Source: CAYWHE01 sp964458125
GTDB lineage: Bacteria; Bacteroidota; Bacteroidia; AKYH767-A; OLB10
Assembly: GCA_964458125.1 (NCBI GenBank)
Contig: CAYWHE010000090.1
Span: 1 to 15,170 of the forward strand
Reading direction: 5' to 3'
Length of the DNA stretch: 15,170 nt
Under the pieces are notes generated by a model, which saw only the letters and a program-made list of their open reading frames with translations, had not been told where the DNA came from and did no database searches. Positions 1 to 7,933 of this stretch are shown here, one piece after another; the stretch's first letter is position 1; each line of letters begins with the position of its first letter. The translations under genes were made by a program, and so were the position numbers.

Positions 1-67
1 GCTGCCGGGCAAGTGTTTTCACAAGTGCCGGCTCACCGGTTGGTTTAATAACCCATTTATTTTGCAT
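1..67 (-). CDS. recJ: RecJ single-stranded-DNA exonuclease, N-terminal fragment (partial)
   Basis: Only the first 22 codons are in the window; the gene continues off the left edge on the minus strand. The peptide reads MQNKWVIKPTGEPALVKTLA followed by RQ. Its W-V-I-K-P start and the following 'VKTLA' match the opening of Bacteroidota RecJ proteins as I remember them. RecJ is a cytoplasmic 5'-3' single-strand exonuclease (DHH family) used in recombination and mismatch/base-excision repair; none of its catalytic motifs are visible here. An AGGA stretch lies just before the ATG and a good promoter lies about 40 bases upstream, both of which support a true gene start. With so little protein visible, the family call rests on N-terminal resemblance alone. 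Confidence 0.7.
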   Translation of the reverse strand, partial: MQNKWVIKPTGEPALVKTLARQ

Positions 68-492
68 TTCCTGAGCTTGATAGTGATGAAAAATAACAAA
101 AAGCAAATATAACTGATATCTGTTCGAGGGCTCAATTTAAACATTTTAAAGTTATTGACAAATTTTCGTTTGAAACTTTCTGTAAATTCAGCCTTTTATC
201 TGACTCTGACTGCTGCCGGTCAACCGTAAGAATGTTGCCTGCATTCCTGGAAAGCTGAATTTTATTCGGTTAAACAACCCAGCCTGTCATTTGTCAAAAC
301 TTGTTTTATAGTGAACCGGTAACCGGAATTTGCAGAAGCATGAGCATATAAACACGCGGTGCGTTTCCTGCCGGACCTGCACACCCCTGGGACATACGGA
401 ATCGGCGGTGTTTGAGGTGCCGGTTATAATTACCTTGCCAACTGGAAAAGTATTCAGCGTAAATACAGCTGAATAGAAATAAAAGGATAACG
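68..492. other. Divergent intergenic region, no gene found
   Basis: This 425-base stretch separates recJ (minus) from the gene at 493 (plus). No credible ORF, RNA gene or terminator is visible. It holds the recJ promoter near its left end. For the rightward gene the best promoter candidate is weak: TTTG at 411-414 and TACCTTGC at 431-438, with 16 bases between, which misses the consensus by one base of spacing. An AAAGGA ribosome-binding-like stretch at 482-487 precedes the ATG at 493. Confidence 0.5.
104..135 (-). promoter_or_regulatory. Bacteroidota-type promoter of recJ
   Basis: Read on the minus strand there is TTG (133-135), 21 bases, then TATATTTG (104-111), an exact match to the Bacteroidota -7 consensus TAnnTTTG with a -33 TTG. 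It predicts a start near 97 and a leader of about 30 bases before the ATG at 67. The spacing is within, but at the long side of, the known range. Confidence 0.5.
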
Positions 493-1533
493 ATGAGAAA
501 ACCGGGCAGTTATTACAGGGTTCAGGGAATTGCCATCCTTACCATTGTTTTGGTAACAGGACAGGCAAAAGCCCAGTTCAAAAAGGAAAAATTAATGAAG
601 CCGGTACTGTCGGTGAGTGATGAATATGTCTTTGGGACTTCAATGGAAGATACTTCCGGAGAATATGGTTTTCACAAACCTTCACTTGGTCTGAAGCTTC
701 CCCTTTATACCCGCCTGGGCAAGGGCCGGAAAGCCGGGAGTTTCGGGTATTGGGGGATATTTTTGAATGCCGGAGGCTCTTATACCTGGCCGGACTTTAG
801 CTGGCTGCCGGCTTCCAGGCAGTTGTTCAATGCTCATGCCGGCCTAAGCGGCATCTGGTACCCGGGCGGGAAAAGCGTGTACCTGGGAGGAATAACCGCA
901 TCCGTAAGTGAAGATAACCGTTCAATGAATAACCCCCTTATCCGTTATTCCGGTTCCCTGATGCTGGTTCACCGGGTGTCCCCGCTGTTTGCATACCTGG
1001 CGGGAGCGTCCTATTCCTTTGTATACGGAACAGGATTGCCACTGCCCATCCTCGGAGGTCGTTTCAGTTTTGGCAGAAGAAATAGGCTGAACATCCTGCT
1101 TCCCTTTTCAGTAACGTATAGTTACCGGGTTGGTGATCAAAACCGGTTGTCGGTTTTTTTAAGACCTTCTGGTGGTGTTTCAAGGGTTACCAATGACGGC
1201 CTGTTTCCCGGAGAACCTTCCATTGTTAATTTCCGGCAGCGTGTTTTCCGGATTGGAGCCTCCTTTTTGTTCTATGCCGGTTATCGTTTTGGAATTAACC
1301 CTGAAATAGGATGGAATGGAAAGCGCAGGTTGTATTTCACTCCTGGTGATGAAGGACGGAAGGATGCTCTGGCAGAAGGTGTGGCGGCGGCGGGACCCTA
1401 TGTCAAACTGAGCCTGCTTTACCGCTTCGGTGCAAATCCTTATCACGGTGATAACGATGCCATCAATTACCTGATGGAAAATGGCATCGACAGCCTTCCC
1501 CTTGACGGGGATGAAAAACTATCAGGCGAATGA
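493..1533 (+). CDS. Exported protein, probable outer-membrane beta-barrel, function unknown
   Basis: The 346-residue protein starts with a signal peptide: charged MRKPG, a hydrophobic core around residues 12-22, and a likely cleavage after A-K-A at about residue 27. The mature part has many alternating short hydrophobic strands rich in Gly, Tyr and Phe, and one segment ends in an aromatic residue before a charged tail ('LSLLYRFG', about residues 308-315), as barrel strands often do. It resembles unnamed Bacteroidota outer-membrane barrel families, but I cannot assign a named family with confidence. The last ~30 residues are acidic and not strand-like. The start is supported by AAAGGA 6 bases upstream. 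The next gene begins 14 bases after the stop, so it is probably co-transcribed with the SDR and photolyase genes, although no functional link is evident. Confidence 0.75.
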   Translation: MRKPGSYYRVQGIAILTIVLVTGQAKAQFKKEKLMKPVLSVSDEYVFGTSMEDTSGEYGFHKPSLGLKLPLYTRLGKGRKAGSFGYWGIFLNAGGSYTWPDFSWLPASRQLFNAHAGLSGIWYPGGKSVYLGGITASVSEDNRSMNNPLIRYSGSLMLVHRVSPLFAYLAGASYSFVYGTGLPLPILGGRFSFGRRNRLNILLPFSVTYSYRVGDQNRLSVFLRPSGGVSRVTNDGLFPGEPSIVNFRQRVFRIGASFLFYAGYRFGINPEIGWNGKRRLYFTPGDEGRKDALAEGVAAAGPYVKLSLLYRFGANPYHGDNDAINYLMENGIDSLPLDGDEKLSGE

Positions 1534-1547
1534 GTTGTTAATGCTCC

Positions 1548-2465
1548 ATGATGGAAATGGATGGTGAGGTATTGCTGGCAGGCGGTACAGGCATGATCGG
1601 CTGCAGGCTGAAGGAAATGCTGCTGCAACACGGCTACCGGGTTACCATCCTGAGCCGCAACAGGTCACTGTGTTCCTCGTCACCCGGTTATCTGTACTGG
1701 AATCCGTCCAAAAGAATCCTGGATGCTCATGAATTGTCGCGCTTTCATTACCTGATCAACCTGGCCGGTGAAGGGATTGGGGATAAGCGCTGGAGCAAAA
1801 AACGAAAAAGACAAATTCTCGAAAGCAGGCTGCATGCTACCTCCTTATTGCTTGAAACACTAACCGGCAGCACGGGTAAACTCCGGTGTTATGTGGGGTC
1901 CTCCGCCATCGGGATTTACGGGGACCGGGGAGATGAGCGGCTGAATGAGGAAAGTAAAACCGGCAGCGGATTTCTGGCGGAGGTATGCCGGCGATGGGAA
2001 GCCCTCCATGACCCTGAACAATCATTCCCTTTCAGGAGGGTTGTGCTTCGTATAGGAATAGTGTTATCAAATCGCGGTGGCGCTTGGGTTGAAATGCAGA
2101 AGCCACTCAGGTTCAGAACCTCGTTGATCCTCGGGAGAGGCAGCCAGTTTTATTCCTGGATTCACATCGATGACCTGTGCAGGATTTTCCTGACCGTGTT
2201 GCAGGAAACCGGTATGCAGGGCGTGTATAATGCAACAGCGCCATCGCCCGTTACCTCGCGCCAGTTTGCTGCAAACCTTTTAAAGGCCAGGGGCGGCCCG
2301 AACCTGTTGTTGAAAATACCTGCCGTGGTGATGAAAATTCTCCTGGGTGAAAGAGCCTCCATCCTCCTGGAAGGCCAGTATGTCCGGCCGGACAGATTCC
2401 TTGCTGCCGGTTTCCGGTTTTCTTATCCCGACTGCCTGTCGGCCCTTCAATCTCTTCGTGTATGA
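1548..2465 (+). CDS. TIGR01777 / YfcH-like SDR family protein (NAD(P)-binding epimerase-like)
   Basis: The 305-residue protein belongs to the atypical SDR group that includes E. coli YfcH and human SDR39U1. A Rossmann nucleotide-binding motif GGTGMIG lies at residues 12-18, preceded by a beta strand (EVLLA). Family features include 'NLAGEGIGDKRW' near residue 72, 'SSAIGIYGDRGDE' near residue 118, and 'FYSWIHIDDL' near residue 204. The C-terminal DUF1731-type segment runs from about residue 258 and contains 'LLGERASILLEGQYV' and 'GFRFSYP'. Length is normal for the family (about 300). The substrate is unknown for the family as a whole. Start is uncertain by a few codons because ATG occurs at 1548, 1551 and 1557. 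The stop overlaps the photolyase start by 4 bases (ATGA), so the two are almost certainly translationally coupled; SDRs of this type often sit beside photolyase/cryptochrome genes. Confidence 0.88.
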   Translation: MMEMDGEVLLAGGTGMIGCRLKEMLLQHGYRVTILSRNRSLCSSSPGYLYWNPSKRILDAHELSRFHYLINLAGEGIGDKRWSKKRKRQILESRLHATSLLLETLTGSTGKLRCYVGSSAIGIYGDRGDERLNEESKTGSGFLAEVCRRWEALHDPEQSFPFRRVVLRIGIVLSNRGGAWVEMQKPLRFRTSLILGRGSQFYSWIHIDDLCRIFLTVLQETGMQGVYNATAPSPVTSRQFAANLLKARGGPNLLLKIPAVVMKILLGERASILLEGQYVRPDRFLAAGFRFSYPDCLSALQSLRV

Positions 2466-3781
2466 AGAAAAAGGTGACTGTTTGCTGGTTCAGACGTGAC
2501 CTGCGGCTGAATGACCATGCCGCCCTGCACCATGCCCTGAAAAGCGGGTTCCCGGTGCTCCCGGTTTTTATTTTCGATACCCGTATCCTCGGTAATCTCG
2601 AAAATAAAGCCGATCCGAGGGTTACCTTCATCATTCACCGCCTGAAAAAACTGAACATGGAATTGTCGGAGAAGGGAACTTCATTCCTGGTTCTGGTGGG
2701 GCCGGTCCTGGAGGCCTGGAAAAAACTAACGGAAGAATACGATGTCCGTGAAGTGATGGCCAATGAGGATTATGAACCCTATGCCAGGCAGCGTGACAGT
2801 GATGTGGAGACCTATCTGACTGCGGCAAAAATCCGGTTTCGGTTGTTCAGGGACCAGGTGATTTTTAATCCCCGGGAAGTACTCAGGGATAACGGTAATC
2901 CATATACGATATTTACACCGTATAAAAACAAATGGAGATCCCTGATCCGGGTTCAGGAGTTGAGGAACTATGCGCAAGGGCGTTTTTCCGGCAACTGGGT
3001 GCAGGAACAAAATCATGCATTCCCTTCCTGGCGCCGGATTGGTTTCCGGGAAAGCCAGCTGAACGTGCCCGAACCTTATGTTGATCCCATTCAGATACGT
3101 GATTATGCGTCCAGCCGTGACTTTCCCGCAAAGCCGGGTACCACCCGCCTGAGTGTGCACCTTCGTTTCGGAACCATCAGCATACGGCAACTGGTGAAGG
3201 AAACCTTTGACCTGTCTGAGACCTTTATCAATGAACTCATCTGGCGGGAATTTTACATGATGATTCTCTGGCATTTTCCACACGTGGAGAAGCAGTCATT
3301 TAAACCCGCCTGTGACCGGATCAGGTGGAGAAATAATGAAGCTGAATTCGGACGGTGGTGCCAGGGTCTCACCGGCTATCCGCTTGTTGATGCCGGCATG
3401 CGGGAGTTGAATGAAACAGGCTTCATGCATAACCGCCTTCGGATGATTACGGCATCCTTTTTATGCAAACACCTGCTTATCGACTGGCGATGGGGAGAAG
3501 CCTGGTTTGCTTCCCGCCTCCTTGATTTTGAACTGTCTTCCAACAACGGAGGATGGCAATGGGCAGCCGGAACCGGTTGTGATGCCGCGCCCTGGTTTCG
3601 CATTTTCAATCCCTACGAACAAACCCGGAAGTTTGATCCCCGGTTTGAATACATCCGCAAATGGGTTCCTGAATTTGAAACCAGGGATTATCCCCGTCCA
3701 ATGGTGGAGCATGCTGTTGCGAGAGAGCGTTGCCTCAGGGTATACAGGGAATCATTGCAAGGAGTGGAGGGTCCTGGCTGA
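2462..3781 (+). CDS. phrB: Deoxyribodipyrimidine photo-lyase (cryptochrome/photolyase family, class I type)
   Basis: The enzyme splits UV-induced pyrimidine dimers using blue light and reduced FAD. The 439 residues show the N-terminal Rossmann antenna domain (about 5-165; 'WFRRDLRLNDHAAL' at 9-22) and the helical FAD domain (about 195-430). FAD and substrate motifs are present: 'TRLSVHLRFGTIS' (228-240), 'NELIWREFY' (257-265), 'FMHNRLRM' (321-328) and 'NNGGWQWAAGTG' (361-372). By alignment with E. coli PhrB, N361 corresponds to flavin-contacting N378, W261 to dimer-contacting W277, and W365, W342 and W289 to the electron-transfer triad W382-W359-W306. With all of these kept, active repair of cyclobutane dimers is more likely than a signalling-only cryptochrome. 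The antenna cofactor cannot be told from sequence. Start ATG overlaps the preceding SDR stop. Confidence 0.95.
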   Translation: MKKKVTVCWFRRDLRLNDHAALHHALKSGFPVLPVFIFDTRILGNLENKADPRVTFIIHRLKKLNMELSEKGTSFLVLVGPVLEAWKKLTEEYDVREVMANEDYEPYARQRDSDVETYLTAAKIRFRLFRDQVIFNPREVLRDNGNPYTIFTPYKNKWRSLIRVQELRNYAQGRFSGNWVQEQNHAFPSWRRIGFRESQLNVPEPYVDPIQIRDYASSRDFPAKPGTTRLSVHLRFGTISIRQLVKETFDLSETFINELIWREFYMMILWHFPHVEKQSFKPACDRIRWRNNEAEFGRWCQGLTGYPLVDAGMRELNETGFMHNRLRMITASFLCKHLLIDWRWGEAWFASRLLDFELSSNNGGWQWAAGTGCDAAPWFRIFNPYEQTRKFDPRFEYIRKWVPEFETRDYPRPMVEHAVARERCLRVYRESLQGVEGPG

Positions 3782-3809
3782 ATGAGGAAAATAAATGGAA
3801 TGGAAGTTT

Positions 3810-4901
3810 TTATTCATGCTGTACGAGTATTTTATGGGACCGGATTCCTGGTCCTGATGCCATGGCAGGGGTGGATGAAAGCTGAACAAAATAAATTCCG
3901 TTTTCAAAAGCACTGACATCCACAGAAGTTTGTGAACTTAGTATGGGGCCATGCCAAATGGTTTTTCCCATCACATCAAAAATTTTAATCATGGCGTTTT
4001 TAGACTCCTCCTGATTCAGATGAATGCGTATCGACCGGCTTGAAGGATTCGGATAAATGGAAAAGTTTTTTTCATCCGGTAAAACGGCCATTGCAAGTTG
4101 CAGGTTCGCATTGCAGCTGGCCAGGTCGGCCGATGCGGAATGAGAAATGGGAATTCCTGCAGTGGCCGTATTTCCAGAAAAGGTAACGGGAACCAGGGTG
4201 CTGGGATTGGTGGTATTACCGTTGCCCAAACCGATATACAGGATTCCGTTCAGCAGGAAACAACCATAGGCATTGTAAGTATCGAATGCAAAGGGATATT
4301 GCTGAATAATTTGGCCTGTCGGAGAAACCAGCATAATGGTGTCCGTAATATTCAGATTGTCATTATTACCCATGCAGATAAAAACATTGCCCATGCTGTC
4401 CACCGCCAGGTCAGCCACTACCACTTTCCGGGTGGTGTCCCAGCTGCATACGGTTGTAAAAGCATTGCCGTCATAACGTACGATCGCCTTGGCATAGGAT
4501 CCTCCAAACTGATCCACCAGCATATAATAGAGATGAGTCCCGTTGCTGCCCGGGTTGAAAATTTTATCAGGAGCAACCGATGCGGATGCTGTTATCCAGT
4601 TGGTGCCATCGAAATAACGGGGCTGCTGATAATTGAAGGATGAATAAAACGTGGGGCTGTAACTGCCTCCGTCCAGGTTGGTGCAATAGGCGAGGTTGGC
4701 ATCTATTGACGTTCCGCTCCAAACGTTTCCCACAAAGGTTACCACGTTATTGATCAGGGTAAATTCTTCAATGACGGAACCCTGCATAGCCCAGAAGGTG
4801 TTTGAGTTGCAGGGTTGTCCGGTGGGCTGGCTGAACGAAATGAAGTTTAGCGAAATCAGCATCAGGGTACAGCACATTTTAATGTAAAAATAATTTTTCA
4901 T
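3810..4901 (-). CDS. Secreted protein with T9SS type A C-terminal sorting domain
   Basis: The longest open frame begins at a TTG at 4943, but the ATG at 4899-4901 is the better start because it opens directly into a signal peptide (MKNYFYIKM, hydrophobic core, cleavage near residue 24 before Gln). That gives 363 residues. The central part (about 25-275) has repeating short beta motifs such as 'NGTHLYYMLVD', 'DSMGNVFICMGNND' and 'LLNGILYIGLGNGN', which suggest a beta-propeller-like readout of blades, but no named domain is clear. From about residue 280 there is a typical Por secretion C-terminal sorting domain: 'FSIYPNPSS', 'IKIFDVMGKTIW', and 'FENGIYFVQL'. This domain directs export through the type IX system and anchoring at the cell surface. 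Function of the passenger is unknown. The gene converges on the photolyase, with 28 bases between the stops and no clear terminator. Confidence 0.85.
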   Translation of the reverse strand: MKNYFYIKMCCTLMLISLNFISFSQPTGQPCNSNTFWAMQGSVIEEFTLINNVVTFVGNVWSGTSIDANLAYCTNLDGGSYSPTFYSSFNYQQPRYFDGTNWITASASVAPDKIFNPGSNGTHLYYMLVDQFGGSYAKAIVRYDGNAFTTVCSWDTTRKVVVADLAVDSMGNVFICMGNNDNLNITDTIMLVSPTGQIIQQYPFAFDTYNAYGCFLLNGILYIGLGNGNTTNPSTLVPVTFSGNTATAGIPISHSASADLASCNANLQLAMAVLPDEKNFSIYPNPSSRSIRIHLNQEESKNAMIKIFDVMGKTIWHGPILSSQTSVDVSAFENGIYFVQLSSTPAMASGPGIRSHKILVQHE

Positions 4902-4940
4902 CGGGTTGTTTTTAAATGGAAATAGCGGGTTTTGATAGTG

Positions 4941-4971
4941 CAAAATAAGTTACTGCCTTGAACCGGGCAAA
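4941..4971 (-). promoter_or_regulatory. Possible promoter of the T9SS cargo gene at 3810-4901
   Basis: On the minus strand TTTG (4968-4971) is followed after 19 bases by TTATTTTG (4941-4948), one mismatch from TAnnTTTG. The spacing and the roughly 40-base distance to the ATG fit, but the -7 element is imperfect. Confidence 0.3.
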
Positions 4972-4992
4972 TATTATCGTATATTCAACGTG

Positions 4993-5006
4993 GCAGACCG
5001 GTCTGC
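4993..5006. repeat. 14-base perfect palindrome, with a small GC hairpin beside it (5044-5059)
   Basis: GCAGACCGGTCTGC is a perfect palindrome between the isoprenyl synthase gene end (5080) and the T9SS gene promoter area. A second small inverted repeat, CCGGG (5044-5048) and CCCGG (5055-5059) with a 6-base loop, lies between it and the 5080 stop. No T-run follows either one in the minus direction, so they are poor intrinsic terminators. The palindrome could be an operator or simply chance. Confidence 0.4.
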
Positions 5007-5079
5007 ATGAGCGGGAGTTTGAACCGGTCATTCGGGTTTGTTGCCGGGTTGTATCCCGGGGAGATGGTTCGGAATCCGT

Positions 5080-6051
5080 TTATTTTTCCCGCGCCATCAG
5101 CATGTTGGCAAAGGCAACGAGGTCTTCCTTTTGACTGTCGGGTACGTCAATGGCTTCGAGGTGTTTCAAACCCGTGTCAAAACAAGCCTCGATTTTACGG
5201 TTGGAGTGGTCCTGCACCCCAAGTCTGTCGTAAATGGCTTTGACTCCTCTAACCTTTTCATCCGCGTGCTTTTCATGTTGCATCAGGTGCCTGAGTTCCC
5301 GGAGTGATTCCGGATCGGCCAGTTGCTGCGCCTTTAAAAGAAGGAAGGTTTTTTTATTGGAAAGAATATCCCCCCCCACCTGTTTGCCGAATTTATCGCT
5401 ATCACCATATACGTCAAGATAGTCATCCTGCAGCTGGAATCCGGTGCCGATAAGTTTTCCGAACTGGTACAGGTGTTCGCTGTCCTGTTTCCGGGCTCCG
5501 GCAATCAGGCTGCCTATCTGGAGGCTGGCGGCAAGCAGAACGGCTGTTTTCAGCTCAATCATGCGGAGGTATTCCTCCAGGCTGACACCGTCGGCAGTTT
5601 CAAAATCCATGTCCATTTGCTGCCCTTCACAAACCTCGATGGCCGTGCGGGAGAACAGGTCGAGGACAGATTTCAGTATGCCGGCCTCTACCTGCATCAT
5701 CAGTTGAAAGGACTGTACAAACATGGCATCACCCGATAGGATGGCGATGTTGGTATTCCATTTTTCATGAACCGTTTGTCTGGCTCTCCTCAACGGGGCC
5801 TGATCCATGATGTCATCATGCATCAGCGTAAAGTTGTGAAAAAATTCAATGCCAAGTGCTGGTTGAACCGCCTGTTCCGGGTCACCGTTAAACAATTCGC
5901 AACCCATAAGCAGGAGTTGCGGCCGCATGCGTTTGGCTCCCAGCGAAAGCAGGTAACGAATGGGTTCGTATAAACGTTCCGGAAATAAGGGGAAGGAATA
6001 GGAGTCAAGGGCCCTTTGAATCCTTTCCTGCAGGGCTTGGTTTCCTTTCAT
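5080..6051 (-). CDS. Isoprenyl (geranylgeranyl-type) diphosphate synthase, polyprenyl synthetase family
   Basis: This cytoplasmic trans-prenyltransferase condenses isopentenyl diphosphate with an allylic diphosphate to make a C15-C20 chain. The 323 residues show 'LGAKRMRP' (37-44, diphosphate binding), the first aspartate-rich motif DDIMD (79-83), the second DDYLD (209-213), and 'GKQVGGD' (222-228). The first motif has no two-residue insertion and Phe74 sits five residues before it, the pattern of archaeal-type (type I) GGPP synthases, so a C20 product is the best guess. C15 remains possible. Length is normal. It is the last gene of the exporter/sugar operon, starting 7 bases after the SDR stop. 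A run of eight G in the coding strand falls exactly in the conserved V-G-G-D codons (see 5370-5377). Confidence 0.9.
   Translation of the reverse strand: MKGNQALQERIQRALDSYSFPLFPERLYEPIRYLLSLGAKRMRPQLLLMGCELFNGDPEQAVQPALGIEFFHNFTLMHDDIMDQAPLRRARQTVHEKWNTNIAILSGDAMFVQSFQLMMQVEAGILKSVLDLFSRTAIEVCEGQQMDMDFETADGVSLEEYLRMIELKTAVLLAASLQIGSLIAGARKQDSEHLYQFGKLIGTGFQLQDDYLDVYGDSDKFGKQVGGDILSNKKTFLLLKAQQLADPESLRELRHLMQHEKHADEKVRGVKAIYDRLGVQDHSNRKIEACFDTGLKHLEAIDVPDSQKEDLVAFANMLMAREK
5370..5377. repeat. Eight-base C/G homopolymer inside the isoprenyl diphosphate synthase gene
   Basis: Eight consecutive C on the plus strand (eight G in the coding strand) spell the last base of Val225, Gly226, Gly227 and the first base of Asp228. 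Such tracts are prone to slipped-strand indels in replication and to sequencing errors; here the reading frame is intact. Confidence 0.9.
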
Positions 6052-6058
6052 GACAAAT

Positions 6059-6994
6059 TCAGGCTTCGATCAGGTGTCGCTGATTAATCAGGTGATGAAT
6101 GCCTTCTTCGAGGGAAATCATCTCCCGCTTAAGCAGTTGTTTCATCTTCGTGATGTCGGGTTTCCGCCTCGTCATGTCTCCTTCGGCCAGGGCTGGCAGG
6201 AAAACAATCTTGGATTTGGATTTTGTTTCCCTGATGATCAGTTGTGCCAGTTCCAGTATCGTGGTTTCCCGGTCGCTGCCGATATTGACGACATCATCGA
6301 TGAACAGGTTCTCATAAAACGCGTTCGTGCAGGCTTCAACATTATCATCAATATAACAGAAGGTGCGGGTCTGCTTGCCGTCACCGTAAATGGAGATATC
6401 CTGGCCGGCAGTGGCCAGGGAAATAAATTTTGACATCACGAAATCCGTGCTTTGCCGCGGACCATAGGTGTTAAAAAACCGGAATATGGTAAAGTCCAGG
6501 TTGTATTCCTGCTTGTATGCTCTCAGGTAGGCTTCCCCTACGTTTTTGACGATGGCATACGGCAGCCTTGAATTCAGTGGTGTGGTATGTTCGTTTTGCG
6601 GAAATTCAACGGGTTCCCCGTAAACTTCGGAGGAGGAAGAAAAATAAATACGCTTGACTCCCGTGTTCTTGCTCAGGTTAAGCATGTTTTTAATGCCCGT
6701 GAGGTCGTTCAGCACCATGACAGGATTCTCCAGTGTTCGTTTCACGCCCACCAGAGCGGCATAATGAAAAACGTAATCAAAGGAGTAAGCATAAAAAATA
6801 CCGGAGATATCCTTAAAATCATTGACATCAGCCTTGATGAATTTGATGTTATCATGTTTGGACAGGGGCAGTTTCTGCAGTGAACCTGTCCTGAGGTTGT
6901 CCACCACGACGATAAAATTTTCCTTCCTGGAAGCCAGTTTTTCGGCCAGGCTGCTTCCAATAAATCCTGCACCGCCTGTCACTAATATTTTCAT
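6059..6994 (-). CDS. NAD-dependent epimerase/dehydratase (extended SDR, nucleotide-sugar type)
   Basis: The 311-residue enzyme is an extended short-chain dehydrogenase that modifies a nucleotide sugar through a 4-keto step. The Rossmann motif GGAGFIG is at residues 7-13 and an acidic NAD-selecting Asp at 32. The catalytic SSSS-EVYG segment is at 119-126, and the Tyr-x-x-x-Lys pair is Y146 and K150. 'FRFFNTYGPR' (171-180) and 'YGDGKQTRTFCYIDD' (203-217) are typical of UDP-glucuronate decarboxylase and UDP-glucose 4-epimerase relatives. The C-terminal 'RRKPDITKM' (276-284) is closer to the decarboxylase side. Neither can be fixed without a tree, so no gene symbol is given. It sits 50 bases after rfbA and 7 bases before the prenyl synthase, in the same direction, so it is probably part of one transcript. 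Confidence 0.88.
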   Translation of the reverse strand: MKILVTGGAGFIGSSLAEKLASRKENFIVVVDNLRTGSLQKLPLSKHDNIKFIKADVNDFKDISGIFYAYSFDYVFHYAALVGVKRTLENPVMVLNDLTGIKNMLNLSKNTGVKRIYFSSSSEVYGEPVEFPQNEHTTPLNSRLPYAIVKNVGEAYLRAYKQEYNLDFTIFRFFNTYGPRQSTDFVMSKFISLATAGQDISIYGDGKQTRTFCYIDDNVEACTNAFYENLFIDDVVNIGSDRETTILELAQLIIRETKSKSKIVFLPALAEGDMTRRKPDITKMKQLLKREMISLEEGIHHLINQRHLIEA

Positions 6995-7044
6995 CGGATG
7001 GTTGTTTTGTTTTCCCGCTAAAACGGATTAAGATAATGGCTTTT

Positions 7045-7905
7045 TTAATCTTCAAGTTTCATAAGATATTCCCCATAACCGCTCTTCAGCAGGGGCTGAG
7101 CAAGCCGGTTGAGTTGTTCCCGGTCAATATATCCCATTCGGTATGCAATTTCCTCTATGCAGCCAATTTTAAGACCCTGCCTCTCTTCAATTACCTGGAC
7201 GAACTGCCCGGCCTGCATCAGCGAAGCAAAGGTTCCCGTATCCAGCCAGGCCGTGCCGCGGTCCAGGATGCCAACCTTTAATTTCCCGGCCTGCAGATAA
7301 TGCCTGTTGACATCGGTGATTTCATATTCACCCCTGGGACTTGGAAGAAGGTTTTTAGCTACTTCAATAACTGAATTGTCGTAAAAATACAATCCCGGCA
7401 CGGCATAATTCGACTGGGGCTTGCTTGGTTTTTCTTCAATGGAGATGGCTTTGTTTTGCTTGTCAAATTTAACCACGCCATACCGTTCGGGATCGGATAC
7501 GTGATAAGCAAAAACCACACCACCATCCGGATCCCTGTTTTCCTGGAGCAGGCGGCCAAGCCCGGTGCCGTAAAAAATATTGTCGCCCAGGATAAGGGCT
7601 GCCTTTTCTTTGCCGATAAAGTCCTCCCCAATAACGAATGCCTGCGCCAGGCCGTTCGGAACATGCTGCACGCGGTATGAAAAATGACAGCCCAGGTTTT
7701 CCCCGCTTCCCAGCAGCTTTTCAAAATGCGGCAGGTCGTGCGGGGTGGAAATGATCAATATCTCATGGATGCCTGCCATCATCAGGATGGATAAAGGATA
7801 ATAAATCATGGGTTTGTCGTAAACAGGCATCAGTTGTTTACTCATCGCCAGGGTCAGCGGATGAAGCCGGGTGCCGGATCCACCGGCAAGAATAATTCCT
7901 TTCAT
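7045..7905 (-). CDS. rfbA: Glucose-1-phosphate thymidylyltransferase (RmlA/RfbA)
   Basis: The enzyme joins dTTP and glucose-1-phosphate to make dTDP-glucose, the first step to dTDP-rhamnose and other deoxysugars. The 286 residues carry the nucleotidyltransferase signature 'GGSGTRLHPLT' (8-18), 'KQLMPVYDKPMIYYPLS' (23-39), the metal-binding 'LGDNIFYG' (106-113), 'EEKP' (157-160), 'GEYEITDVN' (192-200) and 'WLDTGT' (220-225). Length and ends fit RmlA well, including the C-terminal 'GYIDREQL' helix. AGGA lies just upstream of the ATG. The usual partners rmlB, rmlC and rmlD are not adjacent here; an SDR of another type follows instead. It starts 28 bases after the exporter gene stop. Confidence 0.94.
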   Translation of the reverse strand: MKGIILAGGSGTRLHPLTLAMSKQLMPVYDKPMIYYPLSILMMAGIHEILIISTPHDLPHFEKLLGSGENLGCHFSYRVQHVPNGLAQAFVIGEDFIGKEKAALILGDNIFYGTGLGRLLQENRDPDGGVVFAYHVSDPERYGVVKFDKQNKAISIEEKPSKPQSNYAVPGLYFYDNSVIEVAKNLLPSPRGEYEITDVNRHYLQAGKLKVGILDRGTAWLDTGTFASLMQAGQFVQVIEERQGLKIGCIEEIAYRMGYIDREQLNRLAQPLLKSGYGEYLMKLED

Positions 7906-7933
7906 ATCCTGTTAATTGAATGGGGGTTTAAAC

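Noticed and set aside
2726..3283. 185-codon minus-strand frame opposite the photolyase gene
   Set aside because: It is the shadow of a highly conserved photolyase and resembles nothing on its own.
4098..4643. 181-codon plus-strand frame opposite the T9SS cargo gene
   Set aside because: It lies wholly antisense to a gene with a signal peptide and sorting domain and has a low-complexity, unfamiliar translation.
4902..4943. TTG-started extension of the T9SS cargo gene
   Set aside because: The downstream ATG at 4901 starts a clean signal peptide, and the extension overlaps the promoter candidate.
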